Positions 48,551 to 56,015 of a DNA stretch of 64,000 nt are shown in pieces. This DNA comes from Nitrobacter sp047149785 (GTDB taxonomy: Bacteria > Pseudomonadota > Alphaproteobacteria > Rhizobiales > Xanthobacteraceae). The position numbers were made by a program, and so were the translations under genes. The stretch spans positions 2,666,001 to 2,730,000 of the forward strand of contig NZ_BAAGBE010000001.1 of NCBI RefSeq assembly GCF_047149785.1, written 5' to 3'. Under the pieces are notes generated by a model. It saw only the letters and a list, made by a program, of their open reading frames with translations. It was not told where the DNA came from and did no database searches. Positions within the stretch are counted from its first letter, which is position 1; each line of letters opens with the position of its first letter.

Positions 48551-49780
48551 CTACAACCCCAGCTTCTTCCTGCGCTGGCCGAGCGTGCGCAGCCGCAACG
48601 CATTGAGCTTGATGAAGCCGGCCGCGTCGCGGTGATCGTAGGCCACCGCCCCTTCCTCGAAGGTGACGAGATCCTGATCGTATAGCGAGTATTCGCTGTC
48701 GCGGCCGACGAGGATGACGTTGCCCTTGTAGAGTTTGAGCCGCACCTGACCGGTGACATATCTTTGGCTCTGGTCGATCGCGGCCTGCAGCATCTCGCGC
48801 TCCGGCGAGAACCAGAAGCCGTTATAGATCAGCTCGGCATATTTCGGCATCAGCTCATCCTTCAGATGCGCCGCGCCGCGATCGAGCGTGATCTGCTCGA
48901 TGCCGCGATGGGCGACGAGAAGAATGGTGCCGCCGGGCGTCTCGTACATGCCGCGTGACTTCATGCCGACGAAACGATTCTCGACCAGATCGAGCCGGCC
49001 GATGCCGTTGGCGCGGCCGAGTTCGCTCAGCTTCGCGAGCAGGGTGGCGGGAGACATTTTTTTGCCGTCGATGGCGGCGGCATCGCCCTGCTCGAAATCG
49101 ATCGTGATGTAGGTCGGCTGATCCGGCGCAGCCTGCGGATCGATGGTGCGCGAATACACGTAGTCCGGCACTTCCTGCGCCGGGTCTTCCAGCACCTTGC
49201 CTTCGCTGGAGGCGTGCAGAAGGTTGGCGTCGACCGAGAACGGCGCTTCGCCGCGCTTGTCCTTTGCGATCGGGATCTGATGCTGTTCGGCGAATGCGAT
49301 CAGTTGCTCCCGGGAACGCAAATCCCACTCGCGCCACGGCGCGATGATGGTGATGTCGGGCTTCAGCGCGTAATAGCCGAGTTCGAAGCGGACCTGATCG
49401 TTGCCCTTGCCGGTCGCGCCGTGCGCGACCGCATCGGCCCCGACTTTCTCGGCGATCTCGATCTGCTTTTTCGCAATCAGCGGTCGCGCGATCGAGGTGC
49501 CCAAGAGATACTGGCCCTCATAGACCGCGTTGGCGCGAAACATCGGGAACACATAGTCGCGGACGAATTCCTCGCGCAAATCCTCGATGAAAATGTTCGC
49601 GTCCTTGATACCGAGCAACTGCGCCTTCTTGCGCGCCGGCTCAAGCTCCTCGCCCTGACCGAGATCGGCCGTGAAAGTCACGACCTCCGCGCCATAGGTG
49701 GTCTGCAACCATTTCAAGATAATCGAGGTATCGAGCCCGCCCGAATAGGCAAGCACCACCTTCTTCACCTTCTTGCTCAT
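48551..49780 (-). CDS. argG: Argininosuccinate synthase
   Basis: 409 aa. Joins citrulline and aspartate with ATP in arginine synthesis. P-loop-like VVLAYSGGLDTSIILKWL; further motifs YLLGTSIARPLIAKKQIEIA, GATGKGNDQVRFE and MYETPGGTILLVAHRGIEQITLDRG. Normal length. Apparently monocistronic. Confidence 0.98.
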   Translation of the reverse strand: MSKKVKKVVLAYSGGLDTSIILKWLQTTYGAEVVTFTADLGQGEELEPARKKAQLLGIKDANIFIEDLREEFVRDYVFPMFRANAVYEGQYLLGTSIARPLIAKKQIEIAEKVGADAVAHGATGKGNDQVRFELGYYALKPDITIIAPWREWDLRSREQLIAFAEQHQIPIAKDKRGEAPFSVDANLLHASSEGKVLEDPAQEVPDYVYSRTIDPQAAPDQPTYITIDFEQGDAAAIDGKKMSPATLLAKLSELGRANGIGRLDLVENRFVGMKSRGMYETPGGTILLVAHRGIEQITLDRGAAHLKDELMPKYAELIYNGFWFSPEREMLQAAIDQSQRYVTGQVRLKLYKGNVILVGRDSEYSLYDQDLVTFEEGAVAYDHRDAAGFIKLNALRLRTLGQRRKKLGL

Positions 49781-49855
49781 GAAAACCCTGCGAACGACAT
49801 GAATCCGGCGGGACTATAGGCGGAACCGAACCTCGTGCAAGGTCCCTCGGGCGCT

Positions 49856-50644
49856 TCAGACCGGCTTCTCCGGCGCAGGCGCCGGGCCGACATCGCGCCC
49901 CCACCACCGCTGCCGCATCCGATAGCCGGGCCAGGCGAAGCGCGTCAGCGCGGCGTCTATCTCCGCGTCACTCCTTCGCGTCGACGGCCAGCGGTAGATG
50001 TAGCCATGAACCAGCCAGATCACCAGAAACGCCACCAGACCGGCCGTCGCCACATCGGTGAAGAAATGACCACCGAACGCCATCCGCAGCACGCTGGTGA
50101 CGACGCCGAACGTAACCGCGCCCGCATAGGCCAGCGGCCGCCACACCGGCGGCGTCAACGCGGCCGGCGCCAGGGTCCAGAACGCTGTCGCGCCTTCGCC
50201 GGAGAAAAATGAGCAGTTCCGGCCGCACTCGCCGCGCGGGTCCCACCACGCCATGAATTTCCACGGGCCGTTGAATTCCGTCACCATCACCGGCCGCGGC
50301 CGTCCCCAATGGCTCTTGAACGTCAGGTTGGTCAGGATGCCCGCGCTGAGCAGCATGGTGATCAACAGAAACGCCACGGTCCGGCCCGACATCATCAGCG
50401 GGCGATCCGGGCGAAACATCTTCACGGCCAGCGCGACGATCGCGGGCAGCGCAAAGGCCCACGCCACCCACATCGCAGCATAGCGCGCGAATGAGGCCAG
50501 CGCGTTCGACTTGAACGGAAAGGTTTTGGTCGCGGGATCGTAGAACAGCGCCGCGAGGCGCAGGTCATATTCGGGATGAATCCCGAACACGATCCCGATC
50601 ACGAGCGCAAGGCCGAGCGCAATGATCAATCCGGCGCGGTTCAT
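49856..50644 (-). CDS. PAP2-family membrane phosphatase
   Basis: 262 aa from ATG 50644. About six membrane segments. Phosphatase motif 1 FKSHWGRPRP (KxxxxxxRP), motif 2 FFSGEGATAF with Glu where most PAP2 enzymes have His, motif 3 VLRMAFGGHFFTDV (Arg, His, Asp). SGE in motif 2 occurs in LpxE-like lipid A phosphatases, so a lipid A or undecaprenyl-pyrophosphate substrate is plausible but unproven. The gene's upstream region is an R2 repeat. Confidence 0.88.
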   Translation of the reverse strand: MNRAGLIIALGLALVIGIVFGIHPEYDLRLAALFYDPATKTFPFKSNALASFARYAAMWVAWAFALPAIVALAVKMFRPDRPLMMSGRTVAFLLITMLLSAGILTNLTFKSHWGRPRPVMVTEFNGPWKFMAWWDPRGECGRNCSFFSGEGATAFWTLAPAALTPPVWRPLAYAGAVTFGVVTSVLRMAFGGHFFTDVATAGLVAFLVIWLVHGYIYRWPSTRRSDAEIDAALTRFAWPGYRMRQRWWGRDVGPAPAPEKPV

Positions 50645-50660
50645 GACGTGCGGTTCAGAA

Positions 50661-50716
50661 CACGATCCCGAAAAGTGGAAAACCGGTTTTCGGATAAGAT
50701 CATGCTCAATCAAAAG
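50661..50716. repeat. R2 repeat
   Basis: CACGATCCCGAAAAGTGG, AAAACCGGTTTTCGGATAAG, ATCATGCTCAATCAAAAG. Nearly identical to 39276-39332. Confidence 0.85.
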
Positions 50717-50724
50717 GCGAAGGC

Positions 50725-50917
50725 TAGAGCGGGTTTGCTTTAGACGGAATCGGCAGTCCGTCATGCCCGGCTTTATGCCGGGTATCCACGCCTTCGGAAT
50801 TCAGCAAAGAAAAGACGTGGATGGCCGGGACAGAGCCCGGCCATGACGAAGCAGGTGTTTCCATCAAAACCTAAACCGCTTTTGAGTCCGATTCAACGCG
50901 ATTGAACCAGACTCTAG
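50725..50917. repeat. R5 repeat enclosing an R3 copy (nested repeats)
   Basis: Outer element: TAGAGCGGGTTTGCTTTAGAC at the left, CTAAACCGCTTTTGAGTCC, ATTCAACGCGATTGAACCAG and ACTCTA at the right. An R3 copy (GTCATGCCCGGC ... GCCCGGCCATGAC, 50759-50846) sits between the two halves, as if R3 entered R5. A related ATTCAACGCAGTTGAACCGG occurs at about 55960. Confidence 0.6.
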
Positions 50918-50951
50918 CCGACGACGACGGGCATGGAAAGCCCGCGCGATT

Positions 50952-51434
50952 TCAAGTCCGCGCCGGCAGATCGGGAGGCTGCGGCCCGCGCGGCGGCTCG
51001 CGCCACGCGCCGGCGTTTCGTCCGGCGATCAGCCAATAGGTAAAGCCCGCCATAACTCCGGCGCCGGTCATGATTTCCAGGTGGCGGCGCACGATGCCTT
51101 CGAAATGCAGGGTCGCGGGATCGAACGGGATCAGCCCGAGGTAGCAGGCGGCGCCGCAAATCGCGCCCCCGGCCGCGTAAGCCAGTATGCCGCGGATATG
51201 AAAGGCTTCGGTGATGAGAACCAGGATCATCGCCGGCACCAGAGCGAAGCCGCTGACGAAGATGAAACCGAAACCGAGCACGATGTTGAGCGTATCGGGA
51301 TCGGGCGGCTCGATGCCGAGGTCGATGAATTCGGGATAGAGCAATGCAACCACAACAACCATCCCGGCAACGAAGCCGGCAGCCAGAAATCCGAACAAGA
51401 TCGCGAAAAGCCGGCCGATCAGCGCCATGATCAC
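50952..51434 (-). CDS. Conserved integral membrane protein
   Basis: 160 aa (ATG 51434, or 51428 two codons later). Four membrane segments: LIGRLFAILFGFLAAGFVAGMVVVVALLY, LNIVLGFGFIFVSGFALVPAMILVLI, ILAYAAGGAICGAACYLGLI and MTGAGVMAGFTYWLIAGRN. No motif that I can tie to a function. Flanked by repeats on both sides. Confidence 0.75.
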   Translation of the reverse strand: MIMALIGRLFAILFGFLAAGFVAGMVVVVALLYPEFIDLGIEPPDPDTLNIVLGFGFIFVSGFALVPAMILVLITEAFHIRGILAYAAGGAICGAACYLGLIPFDPATLHFEGIVRRHLEIMTGAGVMAGFTYWLIAGRNAGAWREPPRGPQPPDLPART

Positions 51435-51467
51435 GGTCCATTCGCGATAGCGGCGAGCATCTCTTTC

Positions 51468-51554
51468 GTCATGCCCGTGTCATGCCGGGCTTCCACGTCT
51501 TCCCTGTCTCTTCATAGAGACGTGGCCGGCCGGAACAAATCCGGCGATGACGGG
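51468..51554. repeat. R3 REP-like palindrome
   Basis: CGTCATGCCCGTGTCATGCC ... CTTCATAGAGACGTGGCC ... CCGGCGATGACGGG. Upstream of the membrane protein, downstream of rlmN. Confidence 0.75.
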
Positions 51555-51585
51555 CCTATATCTCATCCCAAACATGCACATGGCC

Positions 51586-52869
51586 TCAATCCGTCATCGC
51601 CATGGCGCGCAGCGCCTGACGCTCGCGGGCCGACAGTTTTTCGGTTTCGGACTTGAGCTGGCCGCAGGCAGCCAGAATGTCGCGGCCGCGCGGCGTGCGC
51701 ACCGGCGAGGAATATCCGGCGTTGAAAATGTATTCGGAAAATTTCTCGATCTGCTCCCAATCCGAACATTCATAGCGCGTTCCGGGCCACGGATTGAACG
51801 GGATCAGGTTGATCTTGGCGTGAATGCCCTTGAGCAGCTTCACCAGCAGCTTGGCGTCGTCGAGCGAATCGTTGACGCCCTTCAGCATGACGTATTCGAA
51901 CGTGATGCGTTTGGCGTTGGAAGCCGCGGGATAATCACGGCACGCCTGCATCAGCTCGGCGATCGGATACTTGCGGTTCAGCGGAACGAGCTGGTTGCGC
52001 AGCTCGTCGCGCACCGCATGCAGCGAGATCGCCAGCATGACGCCGATCTCCCCGCCGGCGCGGACGATGTTCGGCACCACGCCGGACGTCGACAGCGTGA
52101 TGCGGCGTTTCGAGATGCCGATTCCCTCGTTGTCGGCAACGATCAGAAGCGCGTCGCGCACCGCGTCGAAATTGTAGAGCGGTTCGCCCATCCCCATCAT
52201 CACGATGTTGGTGACGAGGCGATTGCCATGAGGCGTCTCGCGATCGGCCCAGTCGTTCAGCCGGTCGCGCGCGACCATGATCTGGCCGACGATCTCGCCC
52301 GCCGTGAGATTGCGCACCAGACGCTGGGTGCCGGTGTGGCAGAAAGAACAGTTCAGCGTGCAGCCGACCTGCGACGAGACGCACAGCGTGCCGCGATCGG
52401 TCTCGGGAATGTAGACGCATTCGACCTCGTGCGGCGTTTCGAGGTTGTCACCGCTCGGCAACCGCAGCAGCCACTTGCGGGTTCCATCGTTGGAGATCTG
52501 CTCGGCGACGACTTCGGGGCGATCGACGGTGACGTGCTTTTCCAGTTCGGCGCGCATGTCCTTCGAGACGCTGGTCATCTCGCCGAACGTCCTCGCACCG
52601 CGGACATACATCCAGTGCCAGAGCTGTTGCACCCGCATCCTGCGCTGCGCCGGCGCGACGCCGATGGCGGCGAGGTGTTCGGATAGCTGCGCGCGCGACA
52701 GGCCGATCAGCGACGGCCTCGCCGGCGGCACATAGGCTTCAAGCGGTTTCTTTTCCAATGGAGCGTCGCCGACCGACATGTCGCTTGCGTGCGACACGCC
52801 GGCGATGGCGGGGGCCTCAGCCGGACCGGTGTTCAAGTTGCGGGGCGCTTCGCTCATGCCGCATGACAT
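51586..52869 (-). CDS. rlmN: 23S rRNA/tRNA adenine-C2 methyltransferase RlmN
   Basis: 427 aa (ATG 52869; ATG 52857 also possible). Radical-SAM enzyme modifying A2503 of 23S rRNA and A37 of tRNA. Radical-SAM CxxxCxxC in GCTLNCSFCHTGTQ; NIVMMGMGEPLYNFDAV, ISLHAVRDELRNQLVPLNRKYP, FEYVMLKGVNDSLDDA; the resolving Cys lies near the C-terminus in DILAACGQL. N-terminal extension of about 45 residues is usual in alphaproteobacteria. Confidence 0.96.
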   Translation of the reverse strand: MSCGMSEAPRNLNTGPAEAPAIAGVSHASDMSVGDAPLEKKPLEAYVPPARPSLIGLSRAQLSEHLAAIGVAPAQRRMRVQQLWHWMYVRGARTFGEMTSVSKDMRAELEKHVTVDRPEVVAEQISNDGTRKWLLRLPSGDNLETPHEVECVYIPETDRGTLCVSSQVGCTLNCSFCHTGTQRLVRNLTAGEIVGQIMVARDRLNDWADRETPHGNRLVTNIVMMGMGEPLYNFDAVRDALLIVADNEGIGISKRRITLSTSGVVPNIVRAGGEIGVMLAISLHAVRDELRNQLVPLNRKYPIAELMQACRDYPAASNAKRITFEYVMLKGVNDSLDDAKLLVKLLKGIHAKINLIPFNPWPGTRYECSDWEQIEKFSEYIFNAGYSSPVRTPRGRDILAACGQLKSETEKLSARERQALRAMAMTD

Positions 52870-52914
52870 AAGCCTTTCGCGGCCCCCTGAAAAGCCGGCA
52901 AATACTTCAGGCCG

Positions 52915-53457
52915 CTAGCGCCTGCAATCCTGCGCGACCTTGTCCAGCGCCTGTGACAAGCCCTTGAGGGAAAAGACGTCGGTGGTTTGCGTCCCCCTGG
53001 ACGACACCCCCTTGACGGTCGCGTCGGCGGACTTGCGCATGGCGTCGATCAGCCGGTCTTCCTCGGCGGCGTTCTTGATCCAGATGCCATCGCCCTGCGT
53101 GTACATCTCGAAGTTCGCGCCGCCGACTTCAAACGTGGCTTCCGAGCCGGGTTTGAGCGGATAGCCCATCGTGACCGACACTTCGTTCACCACCTTCTCC
53201 GCCGGCCGGGTCGAAACGAAGGCGTAAGCCGGATCGCGCGGGCGGTTCGGCGGATTGGTTTTCGAGGAGGTCGGCTTGGAGAGAGCGAAGCAGACCTTCT
53301 TGCCGTTCGGCGATGCGGTGTAGGCGCCCCACGCGCCGAACTGTCCGAGCAGCGTTGGCTCCGAGCTGCCGGCCGTGGGCGCGCCGAATGCGGGAGCAAG
53401 ACCCGCTCCCAGCAGGCTTCCCACCAGAACTGTCAGCAATTGCCGCATAGACATCAT
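52915..53457 (-). CDS. Invasion-associated locus B (IalB) family protein
   Basis: 180 aa from ATG 53457, with GGACGAG upstream. Signal peptide LLTVLVGSLLGAGLAPAFG. IalB-type features: LLGQFGAWGAYTASPNGKKVCFALSKP, AYAFVSTRPAEKVVNEVSVTMGYPLKPGSEATFEVGGANFEMYTQGDGIWIKN and C-terminal QALDKVAQDCRR. Despite the name, the family is widespread in non-pathogenic alphaproteobacteria; the role is unclear. 45 bases upstream of rlmN on the same strand. Confidence 0.88.
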   Translation of the reverse strand: MMSMRQLLTVLVGSLLGAGLAPAFGAPTAGSSEPTLLGQFGAWGAYTASPNGKKVCFALSKPTSSKTNPPNRPRDPAYAFVSTRPAEKVVNEVSVTMGYPLKPGSEATFEVGGANFEMYTQGDGIWIKNAAEEDRLIDAMRKSADATVKGVSSRGTQTTDVFSLKGLSQALDKVAQDCRR

Positions 53458-53784
53458 CAAATCTCGTCCTTCATCATGTGACTGGAAGATCGCTTGACGT
53501 GCGCGGATCACGCATCATCGGGAATAGCCGGAAATGCCTGATTTGTGAAGGCGGCCCCATCCTTGCGGCTTGCATCACGATTCGCAAGCGAACTGCGCGA
53601 ATATTCCGTGCGTTCTGAAGCGAATGCCGAAACCGCGATCGTGAACTCAATCGCAGCAGTGCAAACCGTGCAATTGAACGTGCGGTGACGCGAGCGGTCG
53701 GATAACGGCGGCAGCAGGCCATGATCGCGTGCGCGGCCACCCCGCACGGTCGCATCATGGACCAGTAGATCATGCACGGAGCAT
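53458..53784. other. Intergenic region without a supported gene
   Basis: Between the IalB-like gene and the YkvA gene. An 89-codon minus-strand frame (53508-53777) has no family likeness and no good ribosome binding site. No terminator or repeat recognised. Confidence 0.5.
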
Positions 53785-54162
53785 TCAGGCCACTTCGTTC
53801 CCTATGCCACGCTTCAACGCCGCACGCGCGGCCTCGCGATGCTCCGGCTTGATATTGCCCGCGACGATCCTGATGGCGGTCGCAAGCACGGCGGCATCGT
53901 CGGTGAAACCGAGCACCGGTAATACGTCGGGAACAAAATCGAACGGCAGGATGAAATAGGCGATGGCGCCGAGCAGCGACGCCTGCACATGGCGCGGCGT
54001 CTGCTTGTCGAAAGCGCAGTAATAGGCGGCCAACAGGTCTTCGGCGAACGGCAGGTGAGCGACGACGCGTTTCAGCTTGCTCCAGAATTGCCGGCGCACG
54101 CTGTCGCGATCCTGCGCCAGCCGGTCGGCCGGCTCGAATCCCACGCTGTGTTCGGATGCCAT
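53785..54162 (-). CDS. YkvA-family (DUF1232) membrane protein
   Basis: 125 aa. The DUF1232 core is HVQASLLGAIAYFILPFDFVPDVLPVLGFTDDAAVLATAIRIV, containing the family's PxDxxPDxxPxxGxxDD pattern. A hydrophobic helix spans this region. Function in bacteria is unknown. 82 bases downstream of phhB start region on the same strand. Confidence 0.9.
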   Translation of the reverse strand: MASEHSVGFEPADRLAQDRDSVRRQFWSKLKRVVAHLPFAEDLLAAYYCAFDKQTPRHVQASLLGAIAYFILPFDFVPDVLPVLGFTDDAAVLATAIRIVAGNIKPEHREAARAALKRGIGNEVA

Positions 54163-54244
54163 CGTCGGAGCCCTGAATTGCGGTTGCCAGTTCCCTCTTA
54201 CGTGGGAGCTGTTTTCCCCGCCGCAAGTATGGACATCGCTCCGT

Positions 54245-54550
54245 TCAGGCGCCGCCGCACTGCCGGGCGATCGCGTCCATCGCCTTGGCGAGCCTGATGT
54301 CGCGCTCGGTCACTCCGCCGGCGTCGTGGGTCGCGAGCACGACCTCCACCGTCTTGTAGATATTGCGCCATTCCGGATGGTGATCGTTCTTTTCGGCGAC
54401 CAACGCGACTCGCGTCATGAAACCAAAAGCCTCATTGAAATCCCGAAACGTGAAAACCCGCGCGATGGCGTCGCGGCCCTCCACCCCTGACCAGCCGGAC
54501 AGCGCCTCGAGCGCCGCTCTTCGCGCCTCCGACGACAAAAGTTCCGTCAT
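54245..54550 (-). CDS. phhB: 4a-hydroxytetrahydrobiopterin dehydratase
   Basis: 101 aa from ATG 54550, which follows an unusually strong Shine-Dalgarno AAAGGAGGTGAC. Pterin-4a-carbinolamine dehydratase recycling the pterin cofactor of phenylalanine hydroxylase; also seen in folate-related contexts. Conserved DHHPEWRNIYKTVEVVLATHDAGGVTERDIRLAKAMD with the three active-site His. No phhA nearby in this window. Confidence 0.93.
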   Translation of the reverse strand: MTELLSSEARRAALEALSGWSGVEGRDAIARVFTFRDFNEAFGFMTRVALVAEKNDHHPEWRNIYKTVEVVLATHDAGGVTERDIRLAKAMDAIARQCGGA

Positions 54551-54763
54551 GTCACCTCCTTTGATCCCTTCTTTCCAGTCGATGCCACAATGTGGGCAGA
54601 GAAGCGGCAACGATCTGAGCCATAACGAGAACGTAATTCCAATCCTGCCAACATCGCGCTCGAGCAGTTCCACAACGCGGTCGTAATATGGCTTTGATGC
54701 GTTTCAGACCACCGGACGCCTGAAAACTACCATGTAATATTGATTTTTTGCGAAAGTCGGCAT

Positions 54764-54790
54764 ATAAGATGCATTAACGATATATCTTAT
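54764..54790. promoter_or_regulatory. Inverted repeat upstream of the ferredoxin gene, candidate operator
   Basis: ATAAGAT (54764-54770), 13 bases, ATCTTAT (54784-54790), in an AT-rich patch standing out from the high-G+C surroundings. Followed directly by GGAAGGAGG, a good ribosome binding site with no convincing frame behind it. Could be an operator of a dimeric regulator; about 195 bases before fdxA. Confidence 0.4.
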
Positions 54791-54983
54791 GGAAGGAGGC
54801 CGTGACGCACCGATCTCGTCCCAGCCTTGCCGATGTCCGGATCAGGCTCACGAGGTGGCGGGCGACAACAGCTTCCCGACCATGAGCTTGTGGGTATATG
54901 GTGGTCGCGACCGTGGATGCGTTGGCGCCGAGGCCGATCCAGTTCCTGTTCTATCCGGTTCCTGTTCTCGTGGAGTCTTCGAG

Positions 54984-55322
54984 ATGACTTTCGTTGTCAC
55001 CGAAAATTGTATCAAGTGCAAATACATGGATTGTGTGGAAGTGTGTCCCGTCGACTGTTTCTACGAAGGCGACAACATGCTCGTCATCAATCCCGATGAG
55101 TGCATCGACTGCGGCGTTTGCGAGCCGGAATGTCCGGCCGAAGCCATCTTCGCCGATTCCGAGCCGGGACTCGAGAACTGGCTCAAGCTGAACGCCGAAT
55201 ACGCTTCGGTCTGGCCCAATATCACCATCAAGCGCGACGCGCCTGCGGATGCGAAGGCTTTCGACGGGGTTACCGGCAAGCTGGAGCAATATTTCTCGGC
55301 AAACCCCGGGCAAGGCGACTGA
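54984..55322 (+). CDS. fdxA: 7Fe ferredoxin FdxA
   Basis: 112 aa from ATG 54984. [3Fe-4S] ligands C9, C17 and C49-type pattern in ENCIKCKYMDCVEVCPVDCFYEGDNM; [4Fe-4S] in CIDCGVCEPECPAEAI. The WLKLNAEYASVWPNIT C-terminal region is typical of the ubiquitous FdxA. Low-potential electron carrier. Its 190-base leader contains an AT-rich inverted repeat. Confidence 0.96.
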   Translation: MTFVVTENCIKCKYMDCVEVCPVDCFYEGDNMLVINPDECIDCGVCEPECPAEAIFADSEPGLENWLKLNAEYASVWPNITIKRDAPADAKAFDGVTGKLEQYFSANPGQGD

Positions 55323-55390
55323 GCGGACGGCTGCCGCGTTCAATAATCGCCAGACGCGATGGTGTGACCCGCATCTGAACGAAGAACCAA

Positions 55391-55789
55391 ATGACACGGC
55401 TTGCAGCCGAGAACATCAAGTTGAAACGAGTCTACGAGCCTCCCGCGAAAAGCGACGGCACGCGGATACTGGTTGACCGCTTGTGGCCACGGGGCCTTCG
55501 CAAGGCTGACGCCGCCGTCGATCAGTGGATCAAAGATATCGCGCCAAGCACCGAACTGCGCAAATGGTTCGGGCATGATCCGGCCCGGTGGCAGGAATTC
55601 CGGCAGCGATACGCGGATGAGATTCACGAACACCCGGAGCAACTCGACGAACTGCGCGCCTGCGCCCGATCAGGCCGGATAACGCTCGTCTTCGGGGCTC
55701 ACGACGAAGCACACAACAATGCGGTCGTCTTGAGAGACATTCTTCTGGGCCGCATTGGCGCGCGGTCTCTCCGTTCTCCCTCCAGCTAA
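55391..55789 (+). CDS. DUF488 (YeaO-like) family protein
   Basis: 132 aa. Motifs IKLKRVYEPPAKSDGTRILVDRLWPRGLRKADAAVDQWIKDIAPSTELRKWFGHDPARWQEFRQRY and LVFGAHDEAHNNAVVLRDIL are those of the DUF488 family. Cytoplasmic, function not established. 68 bases after fdxA on the same strand, possibly cotranscribed. Confidence 0.92.
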   Translation: MTRLAAENIKLKRVYEPPAKSDGTRILVDRLWPRGLRKADAAVDQWIKDIAPSTELRKWFGHDPARWQEFRQRYADEIHEHPEQLDELRACARSGRITLVFGAHDEAHNNAVVLRDILLGRIGARSLRSPSS

Positions 55790-55807
55790 ACATCTTCGAG
55801 TGAAGCG

Positions 55808-55986
55808 TGTTCTCGGGCTTGACCCGAGCATGGATACCAGTTCGCGCCGCTATTCATGCGCCGCCAAAATATCCACCCTGATCGACGGCGACGCCGACGA
55901 TGCGGCGAGATCAGCGATCATCCGGCGTCGTGCCTTCACGGCCGGACATTGCAGGCATCCGATTCAACGCAGTTGAACCGGACCCT
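55808..55986. repeat. Partial R3 arm and R5-like fragment
   Basis: GTGTTCTCGGGCTTGACCCG then AGCATGGATACCAG near 55808-55841 resembles one R3 arm; ATTCAACGCAGTTGAACCGG near 55962-55981 matches the R5 end seen at about 50890. Both lie in the 226-base gap between DUF488 and htpG, which otherwise holds no gene. Confidence 0.5.
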
Positions 55987-56015
55987 GGATTCGACGCTTG
56001 CACAAGCCGCGGAAG

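Noticed and set aside
53474..54226. 250-codon minus-strand frame across the YkvA gene
   Set aside because: Out-of-frame with the clear DUF1232 protein and without its own signals.
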